Both the position numbers and the translations under genes were made by a program. This document shows, piece after piece, positions 56,323 through 64,000 of a stretch of DNA of 64,000 nt. Under the pieces are notes generated by a model that saw nothing but the letters and a program-made list of their open reading frames with translations, was not told the origin of the DNA and did no database searches. Positions within the stretch are counted from its first letter, which is position 1; each line of letters starts with the position of its first letter. Origin of the DNA: Paenibacillus sp. IHBB 10380 (GTDB taxonomy: Bacteria; Bacillota; Bacilli; Paenibacillales; Paenibacillaceae); assembly GCF_000949425.1 (NCBI RefSeq), contig NZ_CP010976.1, positions 2,170,001-2,234,000 on the forward strand. Reading direction: 5' to 3'.

Positions 56323-57453
56323 CTATTTTGTTGGATTTCTGTAGTTTTCTTGACGTCTTCTATAGTTATCTCGTGAAATACTAAGTAAAATGCCGGTACT
56401 TGCTAAACACAAAACGAGCGAAGATCCACCATAACTAATAAAGGGAAGCGGTACTCCCGTAATTGGCAGACTGCCTGTTACAGCTCCAATATTCAATAGA
56501 AATTGAATAAATATCATCATGACGACGCCCGTCCCTAGCATTAAACCGAATGGATCATGACTCCTTATTGCAGCAATAAAACCTCGCCAGATAAAAAGGA
56601 AAAACACGATGATGAGCAGGCACGTACCCACAAACCCGAATTCCTCGCCAATCACAGCAAAGATAAAATCGGTATGAGCTTCCGGCAAATAAAACAGCTT
56701 CTGCACACTTTGACCGATTCCTATCCCCGTAAGGCCGCCATGTCCTAGTGCATAGAGCGACTGAATAAGTTGATACCCAGAGTCTTGTGGACTATCAAGT
56801 GGATTTAGAAAAGAGCTGATTCGCTGGAGACGGTAACTCTTACTAAGTGCAAGATAAACAAATATAGGGATGAGTGCTAAACTAAGGATGAAAAGATGAC
56901 GGAGATCAACACCACCGATCAAAAGGATCGTTATAGTAATAAAGAATAAGATTAACATCGTGCCGAAATCGGGTTGTTTCATGACAAGCAGCAGAATGAT
57001 GCCGATAATCACTATAATAGGGAGTAAGCCTCTACGAAAATTTCGGATATGATCTCCTTTTCTACTTACTATCGCTGACAAATATACGATGATGGATAAC
57101 TTGGTAAACTCAGATGGCTGTAAATTAAAACCGCTCAGAACAAACCATCGTCTCGCGCCATTTATGTTTGCTCCCCCTATTAATACGAGAACAAGTGCCA
57201 GTAATGAGAACAGTAGCAGGATCGGCGCAGCTTTCTTCCACCATGAAAAAGGAATACCCATAAAAATGAACATCACAAATAATCCGATGAGCGCAAATAC
57301 GCCTTGTTTCATGACGTAGTGCCACGGACTATTGTGTTTTATCATGGCCATCGGAGAGCTTGCGCTGAAAATCATAATCAAACCAAAACCAACAAGCAAA
57401 ACAGTCAAAAAAAGAAGTGGAAAATCAGGACGGCCTCTTATTTTACCGTTCAA
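56323..57453 (-). CDS. SEDS-family glycosyltransferase, FtsW/SpoVE-like
   Basis: About 376 residues. The frame opens at 57471, but the GGAGG lies inside those first codons, so TTG 57453 (LNGKIRGRPDFPLL) is the better start. It has about ten membrane helices and the SEDS set: GARRWFVLSGFNLQPSEFTK, MKQPDFGTMLILFFITITIL, EAHTDFIFAVIGEEFGFVGT and LPITGVPLPFISYGGSSLVL. It is more FtsW/SpoVE-like than its downstream neighbour. It begins just after the lipoprotein gene. Confidence 0.9.
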   Translation of the reverse strand: MNGKIRGRPDFPLLFLTVLLVGFGLIMIFSASSPMAMIKHNSPWHYVMKQGVFALIGLFVMFIFMGIPFSWWKKAAPILLLFSLLALVLVLIGGANINGARRWFVLSGFNLQPSEFTKLSIIVYLSAIVSRKGDHIRNFRRGLLPIIVIIGIILLLVMKQPDFGTMLILFFITITILLIGGVDLRHLFILSLALIPIFVYLALSKSYRLQRISSFLNPLDSPQDSGYQLIQSLYALGHGGLTGIGIGQSVQKLFYLPEAHTDFIFAVIGEEFGFVGTCLLIIVFFLFIWRGFIAAIRSHDPFGLMLGTGVVMMIFIQFLLNIGAVTGSLPITGVPLPFISYGGSSLVLCLASTGILLSISRDNYRRRQENYRNPTK

Positions 57454-57498
57454 ATCATAGGACACCTCCATCGCTTTAACTACTATCCTAGTGAATGG

Positions 57499-58032
57499 TT
57501 ACTCAAGATCGAACTTACCGTGATACTCCTTCTTGGATAACAGCTTTAACTTATCTTCACTTAATCCATAAATGTCCAGACCATTTCCTGCATCCCCCAA
57601 TGACCAGCCAAGCACGAGCTCAGATCGACCGTCCTGATTAATATCTGGAAATCCGGCATACTCCAAGCCGTAACCAAAGCCCTTGACTTCCGAGACTATT
57701 CGCCACTCCTCATTATGTTGCTTAAATAGAGCCGCTTTTAACATTTTACCTGTCGCTTTATTCTCTTCATATACAACGACAGCTTCATTGATACCGTCTC
57801 CGTCCATATCTCCGAATGAGATGTCATTGCCGTCTTTCCCCTGCATGGGGGCTAACAATTGAACCTCGTCAGGCAGTAATTTGATAAGTTCATGGCTGAT
57901 TTTATATCGCTGAATGCTTGCTTCTGTTAATGGCGGCTTAATCATATCTAAGGGGGTTGCGGGTATCCCACATCCTCCGAGCAACAATAACGTAGTCGAC
58001 ATGATACCTATTCTAATGAGCTTGTTGAGCAT
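57499..58032 (-). CDS. Lipoprotein with FG-GAP/VCBS-like repeats
   Basis: 177 residues. The lipobox is clear (STTLLLLGGCG, Cys about residue 21), so the mature protein should be anchored on the outer face of the membrane. The body has two calcium-loop-like repeats (SFGDMDGDGINEAVVVYEEN, FPDINQDGRSELVLGWSLGD) as in FG-GAP beta-propeller blades, followed by a DIYGLSEDKLKLLSKKEY end. Only about two blades exist, so a closed propeller would need partners. It lies between the histidine kinase and the SEDS pair and may sense envelope state. Confidence 0.82.
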   Translation of the reverse strand: MLNKLIRIGIMSTTLLLLGGCGIPATPLDMIKPPLTEASIQRYKISHELIKLLPDEVQLLAPMQGKDGNDISFGDMDGDGINEAVVVYEENKATGKMLKAALFKQHNEEWRIVSEVKGFGYGLEYAGFPDINQDGRSELVLGWSLGDAGNGLDIYGLSEDKLKLLSKKEYHGKFDLE

Positions 58033-58125
58033 TCTGATTACCTACTCCTCGCTTGTCAAGGTTATTTACTATTCTATCTTTGAAAGGGAACGAAGTGGTT
58101 ATGAAATAGTTAAATCTCGATTTCC

Positions 58126-59505
58126 TTATATCGGTAGAAAGATATGGACTGTCGTTCCCTTGCCAACCTTACTGGTTAATCGTAATTCTCCGTGATGCAA
58201 CTTTATAATCTGATCAGATATAGATAAACCCAAGCCACTTCCAGAAGCATGTTGATCTACTTTGTAGAATTTTTGCAGCACATTCGCTAGATCCTCCTCT
58301 GCAATTCCTGAGCCAGTGTCTTCAACGGTAATAACGACTTGCCCTAGAGCGGTATGAGCGTGTACTAGAATTTGACCAGATTCTGTAAATTTTAGCGAAT
58401 TATCAATTAGATTAATCAGTACTTGCTTCAATCGATTCTCGTCTCCTTGAATGGTAGGAAGGGTCTCATCTGCTTGTATTTCGAGTGAAATCCCTTGCCT
58501 AGCAGCTCTTGGAGCAAGTTGTCTGCCAATATGATGCAATAATTCCGATAGATGAACCGGTGCAAAGTGTATGACAATTCTTCCGTTATCCAATTTAGAG
58601 AAATCTAACAGCTCATCCACCATACGAGTTAACCTATCACTTTCTGATTCAATAATATCAAGTCCCTCATGAAGTAGTGGCTTGTTGCCGTTCCCATTGG
58701 ATTTCAACGTGATGACCCAACCTTTAATCGACGTTAATGGCGTACGCAGTTCATGCGAAACGGATGAAATAAAATCATTTTTAAGCTGTTCGCTCTTCAA
58801 TATTCTACTTGCCATCATATTAAACGTATCTGCCAGGGAACCCAGCTCATCCTGGTAGCGCTTACGTACTCTTATGCTAAAGTCTCCTTCTGTCATCTGG
58901 TCTGCTGCCTGTTTAAGATCCTTAATTGATCTCGTTATGGTCCATGACAGCAATAGTCCAAGAGCGGTAACAATCGCAATAACAAGCATACCGATACAGA
59001 TCAGTATGACTGTAATTTGATTAACCGTATTTAGTGTTTCAGTCAAGGAAGTGACAAACCTGACTTCCCCCACGACGATGTCATTTGCTTGTAAGGGATA
59101 TGATACTGCTAATATGGCTTCTTGAGTTGAGGGGTTCTTCCCTTTCCAAGTACCAGGTTGTCCTTGGATAGCTGCTTGCACATCTAAATACTTGATCATA
59201 TTGTTGTCCCCTTGAAGTCCAGTAGAGTCCTGCAGAAGTCGGCCCGAGGGATTAATAATCTGTACTTGCGCATCGGAATTGTGTGCAAACCCCTTCAATA
59301 ATCGATCCGATTGTTTCTCCAGATCTTCATCGGCAAAATATTGCTGAAAAAAAGAAGCGGATAGCTCCGCTTGATTCATCAGGATTCGCTCTACATTATG
59401 AAAGTAATAATATCTCACAGAAACAATGAGAAAAATCTCAAGAATAAGAACAGTGAGGAAAATGACCACAACATAACTTCCTACTAATCTTTTCTGAATA
59501 CCCAT
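58126..59505 (-). CDS. Sensor histidine kinase
   Basis: About 459 residues from ATG 59505 (MGIQKRLVGSYVVVIF); the longer frame overlaps the response regulator. Two membrane helices (VVVIFLTVLILEIFLIVSV and ILICIGMLVIAIVTALGLLL) flank a roughly 150-residue extracytoplasmic sensor. Then come a HAMP domain, the dimerisation helix with the phospho-accepting His (SSVSHELRTPLTSIKGWVIT), an N box (LINLIDNSLKFTESG), G1 (VEDTGSGIAEED) and G2 (ASGSGLGLSISDQI). It is a complete kinase. It starts 5 bases after the response regulator stop, so the pair is surely co-expressed. Confidence 0.93.
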   Translation of the reverse strand: MGIQKRLVGSYVVVIFLTVLILEIFLIVSVRYYYFHNVERILMNQAELSASFFQQYFADEDLEKQSDRLLKGFAHNSDAQVQIINPSGRLLQDSTGLQGDNNMIKYLDVQAAIQGQPGTWKGKNPSTQEAILAVSYPLQANDIVVGEVRFVTSLTETLNTVNQITVILICIGMLVIAIVTALGLLLSWTITRSIKDLKQAADQMTEGDFSIRVRKRYQDELGSLADTFNMMASRILKSEQLKNDFISSVSHELRTPLTSIKGWVITLKSNGNGNKPLLHEGLDIIESESDRLTRMVDELLDFSKLDNGRIVIHFAPVHLSELLHHIGRQLAPRAARQGISLEIQADETLPTIQGDENRLKQVLINLIDNSLKFTESGQILVHAHTALGQVVITVEDTGSGIAEEDLANVLQKFYKVDQHASGSGLGLSISDQIIKLHHGELRLTSKVGKGTTVHIFLPI

Positions 59506-59509
59506 TTCT

Positions 59510-60214
59510 TCAACCGTCCTTCCTGAAGCGGTATCCGAGTCCCCATACCGTCTCGATCCAATGTGGCTTGGAGCCATCATCTTCAATCTTCTCTCTTAAC
59601 TTTCGCACATGGACATCTACCGTTTTAGGATCTCCTATATAATCCTCTCCCCATACGAGGTTCAATAATTCATTTCGGGATAGTGCTCTATCGGGATGTT
59701 CTAGGAAGGTTCTAATCATTTGGAATTCCTTCGGTGTTAATTCAATAAGGTCGTCATGTTTGAACACCTTATTCGAATTCAGATCCATCCGAATTGGACC
59801 GGATTGAAGTACGAGTCTTTGTGGTTTTAGGGAAATTTCTGTACGGCGCAATATGGCTTTAATTCGTGCTACAAGCTCTAACGGATTAAATGGTTTGACA
59901 ATATAATCGTCAGCACCGATTTCAAGTCCTTTGATTTTGTCCAGATCTTGTCCGCGTGCAGTTAAGAAGACGATAATGACCGCAGGGTCCCTCTCTCTTA
60001 GCTTCCGACAGATTTCAAATCCATTGGCATCTGGCAGCATAATGTCCAGAACAACAACGTCGGGTCGATTCGTTGAGAAGCTCTGTAACGCTTCTTCTCC
60101 AAATGCGGCCTCATTCACCACAAATCCGTTATTTATTAAATTAATCGACACAAAACGTCTAATATTATCGTCATCTTCAACAATAAGTACTTGATTACGA
60201 TTAGCAGTATCCAC
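59510..60214 (-). CDS. OmpR/PhoB-family response regulator
   Basis: About 234 residues from GTG 60214 (VDTANRNQVLIVEDDDNIRR) with GGGGGTGG upstream. The open frame continues to 60367, but that stretch crosses a terminator-like hairpin. The receiver has the acidic pair (VEDDD), the phospho-Asp (RPDVVVLDIMLPDANGFEIC) and the conserved Lys (GADDYIVKPFNPLELVARIK). The C-terminal winged helix (LTPKEFQMIRTFLEHPDRAL, VDVHVRKLREKIEDDG) is OmpR-type. It heads the envelope operon and probably controls it. Confidence 0.93.
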   Translation of the reverse strand: MDTANRNQVLIVEDDDNIRRFVSINLINNGFVVNEAAFGEEALQSFSTNRPDVVVLDIMLPDANGFEICRKLRERDPAVIIVFLTARGQDLDKIKGLEIGADDYIVKPFNPLELVARIKAILRRTEISLKPQRLVLQSGPIRMDLNSNKVFKHDDLIELTPKEFQMIRTFLEHPDRALSRNELLNLVWGEDYIGDPKTVDVHVRKLREKIEDDGSKPHWIETVWGLGYRFRKDG

Positions 60215-60256
60215 TATTTTCCACCCCCATAACTGGATTCCTAGCAAGTTAAATGC

Positions 60257-60288
60257 AAAAAAAGCTCTCCCTGTAAAGAGAGAGCCTT
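60257..60288 (-). terminator. Terminator/attenuator before response regulator
   Basis: On the minus strand, GCTCTCTC pairs with GGGAGAGC followed by TTTTTTT, about 45 bases before the response regulator start. No minus-strand gene ends upstream except a small ORF at 60348-60473, so it may act as an attenuator of the operon. Confidence 0.55.
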
Positions 60289-60347
60289 GAGCTATAGATC
60301 CATATTCCTGCTTACGCTTCCGTATCAAATCAACATGATCCAACAGT

Positions 60348-60473
60348 CTATTTGCAATATAGAACAATGGAGGTTGGAAGGGGAAGCGACTGGGTGGACC
60401 AACAATAGGCTTCTTCTTTATAGGTTCTAACTAGACGATTGAAACTTCGACTCTGACTGCTGTCCATAACCAT
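60348..60473 (-). CDS. Small ORF upstream of response regulator, 41 codons
   Basis: ATG 60473 has GGGAGGG a few bases upstream and reads MVMDSSQSRSFNRLVRTYKE, then EAYCWSTQSLPLPTSIVLYC and TAG. No family was recognised. It sits between the operon upstream region and the terminator-like hairpin, so it could be a leader peptide. A chance ORF is equally possible. Confidence 0.3.
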   Translation of the reverse strand: MVMDSSQSRSFNRLVRTYKEEAYCWSTQSLPLPTSIVLYCK

Positions 60474-60597
60474 GTCCCTCCCTATCCATTCGAATTGTAC
60501 ACTATGTGCGGAGCTTCACCTAACGATGGCATTAATTACATGTGGATATTACTCTAGATTGATCAGCTTGTCAAAAAATAGTGATTCGTGTCGCACG

Positions 60598-60640
60598 GAT
60601 TAGTCTAGTTATCTTTAATTAAAGGTAATCAGACTAATCC
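60598..60640. repeat. Long imperfect inverted repeat
   Basis: GGATTAGTCT...CTTTAA and TTAAAG...AGACTAATCC form arms of about 20 bases with three mismatches, centred on TTTAATTAAA. It lies between the divergent response regulator and oxalate decarboxylase genes, without a T-run, so an operator is more likely than a terminator. Confidence 0.65.
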
Positions 60641-60790
60641 ATATGTAGATATGGAACTTTCTCGAACGCTGGAACCAAGTCGTTTAGTAGATGTTACATA
60701 ATACACTCCCGATAGTCATAAAATCTCTATGTGCTATTTCAACTCATACGCTATAAATTATGCCTTATATGAAGAGAGGAAGATCAACAT

Positions 60791-61993
60791 ATGAGTAATC
60801 ATCCCTCAAAAAAGATTCAGATACCACAACCCATCAGGAGTGATGGTACTGGAGGAATTGACAAAGGCCCCCGTGATGTTCTAAGAGATTTGGAAAATCC
60901 AGATATGCTAGTTCCACCTATTACGGATAATGGACTCATTCCGAATATGAGATTCTCTTTCTCAGATACCCATATGCAGCTTAATCACGGTGGTTGGTCA
61001 AGAGAAGTGACGGTTAGAGAGTTACCCATTGCCACGACCCTCGCCGCAGTCAATATGAGTCTTACTCCGGGTGGAGTGCGTGAGCTCCATTGGCATCAGC
61101 AAGCCGAATGGTCATATATGTTACTGGGGAGAGCCCGTATTACTGCCGTTGACCAGAACGGACGGAATTTCATTGCTGATGTGGGGCCTGGTGATCTCTG
61201 GTACTTTCCACCAGGCCTTCCTCACTCCATACAAGGTCTTGAGGAAGGCTGTGAGTTTCTCCTAGTTTTTGACGATGGAAACTTCTCCGATCTGAACACA
61301 TTGTCTATCTCGGACTGGTTCGCACATACGCCTAAGGAAGTATTATCAGCAAATTTTGGTGTTCCAGAATCGGACTTTAGTTCAATCCCTACGGAACAAG
61401 TATATATTTATCAAGATTCCGTTCCAGGTACGATCAATAGTCAAGCTATCGCCTCTCCCTATGGCACAATACCCTTATCCTTTAAATATGAGTTGCTCTC
61501 TCAACCTCCAATCAAAACTCCAGGTGGTACTGTACGAATCGTAGACTCCTCTAACTTTCCTATATCCAAAACCATCGCCGCTGCCCTAGTAGAAATTGAA
61601 CCAGGTGAAATGAGAGAAATGCATTGGCACCCGAATAATGATGAGTGGCAATACTATCTCACCGGGCAAGGTCGAATGACCGTCTTTGCTGGCAATGGTA
61701 ACGCCCGTACGTTTGATTATAGAGCTGGGGATGTTGGCTACGTCCCTTTTGCATATGGTCACTATATTCAAAATACAGGCACAACGACGTTATGGTTTCT
61801 AGAAATGTTTAAAAGTGACCGATTCGCCGATGTATCGCTCAATCAATGGATGGCCCTCACTCCTACCGAACTTATTCAAAGCAATTTGAATGTCGGACCT
61901 AATCTATTACCTAAATTACGTAAAGTAAAATGGCCAGTTGTCAAGTATCCTGGATATACTTTTCATCGTAACAATGAAGGAAGTGAACGGTAA
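60791..61993 (+). CDS. Bicupin oxalate decarboxylase-like protein
   Basis: 400 residues with both manganese sites of the OxdC family: [14 protein letters not shown] in the first cupin and [20 protein letters not shown] in the second, each followed by its distal His (LPHSIQG, YGHYIQN). The second-site glutamate region ([19 protein letters not shown]) is present. The N-terminal lid that in B. subtilis OxdC is SENST, with catalytic Glu162, reads SDLNT here ([20 protein letters not shown]). That is a marked change at the residue that decides decarboxylase versus oxidase chemistry. No signal peptide was seen. GAGAGGAAG precedes the ATG. Confidence 0.9.
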   Translation: MSNHPSKKIQIPQPIRSDGTGGIDKGPRDVLRDLENPDMLVPPITDNGLIPNMRFSFSDTHMQLNHGGWSREVTVRELPIATTLAAVNMSLTPGGVRELHWHQQAEWSYMLLGRARITAVDQNGRNFIADVGPGDLWYFPPGLPHSIQGLEEGCEFLLVFDDGNFSDLNTLSISDWFAHTPKEVLSANFGVPESDFSSIPTEQVYIYQDSVPGTINSQAIASPYGTIPLSFKYELLSQPPIKTPGGTVRIVDSSNFPISKTIAAALVEIEPGEMREMHWHPNNDEWQYYLTGQGRMTVFAGNGNARTFDYRAGDVGYVPFAYGHYIQNTGTTTLWFLEMFKSDRFADVSLNQWMALTPTELIQSNLNVGPNLLPKLRKVKWPVVKYPGYTFHRNNEGSER

Positions 61994-62014
61994 TCCATTG
62001 TTCGTTTACATGTG

Positions 62015-62965
62015 TTAATCATTTCCTTTCGCTGTAAAAGCGTCTTTTAGTGCACAAGCGGCATCCTGAATTGCCATTTTTGCCGCATCCACTTCATGTG
62101 CCAGATTAAAAAATTGATGAATCATGCCCTCATAGCATTTATAGTTCACAGACACACCTGCTGCTTGCAAACGTTCGGCGTAAGCCTTGCCTTCATCTCT
62201 TAACGGATCGTATTCAGCCGTAATGATCATAGCTGGGGGGAGGTTGCTCAAGTCTTGATATAATAAAGGAGAAGAATACGGATGTGAAGCATCCTCTTCA
62301 TTGCTTAAGTATTGTCTATAGAACCATAGAATAGATTCTCTAGTTAACAAATATCCATCGGCATTTTCGGACATCGAAGGGAACTCGAATTTCATGTTGG
62401 TCGTAACGGCAGGATAGATTAGTAGTTGAAACATGATCGATGGATTCCCTTGTGCTGTGGCTTTGATCGCCATGACGGCTGAAAGATTCCCTCCAGCGCT
62501 GTCGCCTCCAATGGCTATTTGTAACGGATTTACGTTAAGTTCAGCGGCATGATGAGCGACCCAATTTAATGCTGCGAATGCATCATCCACTGCCGCAGGA
62601 AATTTGTGCTCCGGGGCCAGCCGATAATCGACGGAAACGACCACACACGAAGCTGCATTCGCCAATAAACGGCATATCGAATCGTGCGAATTCAGGCCAC
62701 CCAATACAAAACCGCCGCCGTGATAATAGACTAAAGCCGGAAATGGCCCCTCCCCTTCAGGGGTATAGACGCGCATAGGGATTTCACTTTCAGGTCCAGG
62801 TATTTCAATATTTTGTACTTGCTTAACCGGTTCAACGTGTTCCGTCACCCATGTTAATGTGAAATAATGACGGAGATGCTCTATTGTCATTTGGTCTGAA
62901 GACACATGGTCGGCGACCCCATTGATTCGTTCGAGAAAATCGTGAATTTGTGGATGCAACGGCAT
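62015..62965 (-). CDS. Alpha/beta hydrolase, hormone-sensitive lipase family
   Basis: 316 residues, usual for family IV esterases. It has the oxyanion motif YYHGGGFVLGGLNSHD, the nucleophile elbow GGDSAGGNLSAVMA, the acid in AEYDPLRDEG and the base in YEGMIHQFFN. The N-terminal cap helix is present, and there is no signal peptide, so it acts in the cytoplasm on small esters. GAGGGACG precedes ATG 62965. It diverges from a TetR-type regulator with a dyad between them, so it is probably the regulated target. It converges on the oxalate decarboxylase gene. Confidence 0.92.
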   Translation of the reverse strand: MPLHPQIHDFLERINGVADHVSSDQMTIEHLRHYFTLTWVTEHVEPVKQVQNIEIPGPESEIPMRVYTPEGEGPFPALVYYHGGGFVLGGLNSHDSICRLLANAASCVVVSVDYRLAPEHKFPAAVDDAFAALNWVAHHAAELNVNPLQIAIGGDSAGGNLSAVMAIKATAQGNPSIMFQLLIYPAVTTNMKFEFPSMSENADGYLLTRESILWFYRQYLSNEEDASHPYSSPLLYQDLSNLPPAMIITAEYDPLRDEGKAYAERLQAAGVSVNYKCYEGMIHQFFNLAHEVDAAKMAIQDAACALKDAFTAKGND

Positions 62966-63001
62966 TTTTATCGTCCCTCTTTTCTTTATTTAAACTATTA
63001 A

Positions 63002-63019
63002 GTTGTAAATTTTAACAAC
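63002..63019. promoter_or_regulatory. Candidate TetR operator
   Basis: GTTGTAAATTTTAACAAC is an 18-base dyad with 5-base arms. It lies in the divergent intergenic region between the esterase and the TetR-type regulator, the typical place for autoregulated TetR binding. Confidence 0.55.
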
Positions 63020-63147
63020 CTATTATTATTATAATTGTATAGAACATGAGAACAACCAGCAGATTGTCTTATCATGTTTGTTATTCAACAGAGAGATGTT
63101 CATGTGTTGGATAACGTGCAAATTTTTCAATGAGGAGGATGGTTTTG

Positions 63148-63765
63148 TTGGAAAACAACAAAAAAATGGATCGGCGCATAAAACGAACACGTCAATTTAT
63201 AAAGCGGGCGCTCATTCAACTGATTGCCGAAAAGAGGTTTCACACCATTACGATTCAAGATATAACTGAACGCGCCGATATCAATAGATCCACCTTCTAC
63301 TATCACTATCTAGATAAGGAGGATTTACTTCAGCAATACATGGATGAAATGCTTAACGAGGCGGTGAAAGATGTACGCGGCGAGCGGTCTTGTAGCCAGA
63401 AACAAACAGAATCTTACGTGGATTACGATCCCGTCCCTTTTTTTATCCGTATGTTTGAACATATAGGAAAGCATGCCGAATTCTATCGGGTCATGTTACA
63501 AGAGATTCCGGTATTCGGACGGCGCGTATCCGATGTTATTCAACAACTCTATAAAGAGAGTATTTCAATCATGCAGCCGGATGAACGCCAATTCGTCGTA
63601 TCGAAAAATTTGTTGGTCACCTATGTTACCGGTGCATACACAGCCGTCATTATATCTTGGCTCGAAAATAATTTGCCCTACTCTGCATCACATATGGCCG
63701 AGCAATTATCTCAAGTCATGACGTTAGGCCCGCATCGAGCAGGAGGATTGGACTCTGTTCAATAG
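63148..63765 (+). CDS. TetR family regulator
   Basis: About 205 residues. The frame opens at 63130, but GAGGAGG lies inside those codons; TTG 63148 (LENNKKMDRRIKRTRQ) with 9-base spacing is preferred. The N-terminal helix-turn-helix is typical (RTRQFIKRALIQLIAEKRFH, TITIQDITERADINRSTFYY, HYLDKEDLL). The C-terminal half resembles the TetR_C_7 type (PFFIRMFEHIGKHAEFYRVM, SWLENNLPYSASHMAEQLSQ). It probably represses the divergent esterase gene through the dyad at 63002; the ligand is unknown. Confidence 0.88.
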   Translation: MENNKKMDRRIKRTRQFIKRALIQLIAEKRFHTITIQDITERADINRSTFYYHYLDKEDLLQQYMDEMLNEAVKDVRGERSCSQKQTESYVDYDPVPFFIRMFEHIGKHAEFYRVMLQEIPVFGRRVSDVIQQLYKESISIMQPDERQFVVSKNLLVTYVTGAYTAVIISWLENNLPYSASHMAEQLSQVMTLGPHRAGGLDSVQ

Positions 63766-63825
63766 ATTTCAGATATTTCATAGACACATGCAGACTGGGC
63801 ATTACAGGTTATTATGGTACAGAAA

Positions 63826-63870
63826 AAAGCTACCCCATCTGAGTCGATTCTACTCGGATGAGATAGCTTT
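63826..63870 (+). terminator. Terminator after TetR gene
   Basis: AAAGCTACCCCATCTGAGT pairs with ACTCGGATGAGATAGCTTT around a 7-base loop, followed by CTTCAATCTTCTT on the plus strand and TTTTTT on the minus. Its stem resembles that of the terminator at 25881-25917. Confidence 0.6.
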
Positions 63871-64000
63871 CTTCAATCTTCTTATTTATGTCTTTTATTA
63901 AGATAGCTTCTGGGCATTAGGGGCTGTAGACACAGTTGGATTGGATGCTTTAGGGTCATGCTAATAAATGGTTTAAAACCATTCCTCCAGCTCCTTGTGA

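Noticed and set aside
63899..64000. Gene tail at the right edge
   Set aside because: Only eight codons (HKELEEWF) before a minus-strand stop are visible, too little to call.

Overview
The window looks like a Paenibacillus-type (Paenibacillaceae, Firmicutes) chromosome segment. The evidence is the Bacillus-like ribosome binding sites (GGAGG), frequent TTG and GTG starts, a T-box leader, BlaI/BlaR1-type genes, a DUF4386 protein, SEDS (FtsW/RodA) genes and a large iturin-type lipopeptide synthetase. Base composition is visibly mosaic: the NRPS block (28.4-50.2 kb) is AT-rich, while 15.3-21.2 kb is GC-rich. Many small lesions (frameshifts, an in-frame stop, gene fragments) suggest local decay, some sequencing error at homopolymers, or both.

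Layout. 1-3.1 kb (minus): a VgrG-like protein, a putative DUF1795/Eag-like protein and a pentapeptide-repeat protein running off the left edge. 3.5-8.5 kb: IS110 remnant, DinB protein, M28-type peptidase, and a degraded region ending in a frameshifted SUKH-type immunity gene. 8.7-14 kb: BlaI/BlaR1-like pair with twin operator boxes, membrane protein plus XRE regulator, DUF4386 protein, and a Crp/Fnr-like gene with a nonsense codon. 15.3-21.3 kb (minus, own promoter): carrier protein, ATP-grasp ligase, medium-chain dehydrogenase, NagZ-like GH3 and a possible BtrH/C39-like protein. This looks like an aminoacyl-carrier-protein pathway in the style of the butirosin side chain, but without the aminocyclitol genes. 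21.8-25.8 kb: BASS/arsenite-type transporter, a sigma factor fused to DUF1835, and a pentapeptide protein.

25.9-50.4 kb (minus): a two-gene lipopeptide assembly line of 3961 and 3268 residues, followed by a T-box-controlled threonyl-tRNA synthetase. The first protein is FAAL-ACP-KS-ACP-aminotransferase-C-PCP-C-A-PCP-C, the mycosubtilin/iturin A-subunit layout. The second is half-C, A-PCP-E, C-A-PCP-E, C. The A-domain codes read as Glu, unassigned, and Thr. No acyltransferase, terminal acceptor module or thioesterase is visible, so the line ends in an orphan C domain.

50.6-64 kb: a methyltransferase; an acetyltransferase-RidA fusion behind a leader peptide and competing hairpins; a seven-gene minus-strand cell-envelope block (two-component system, lipoprotein, two SEDS proteins, PAP2 phosphatase, LCP protein); a bicupin oxalate decarboxylase with an altered lid; and an alpha/beta hydrolase divergent from a TetR regulator with a candidate operator between them. 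No tRNA, rRNA or CRISPR array was recognised.
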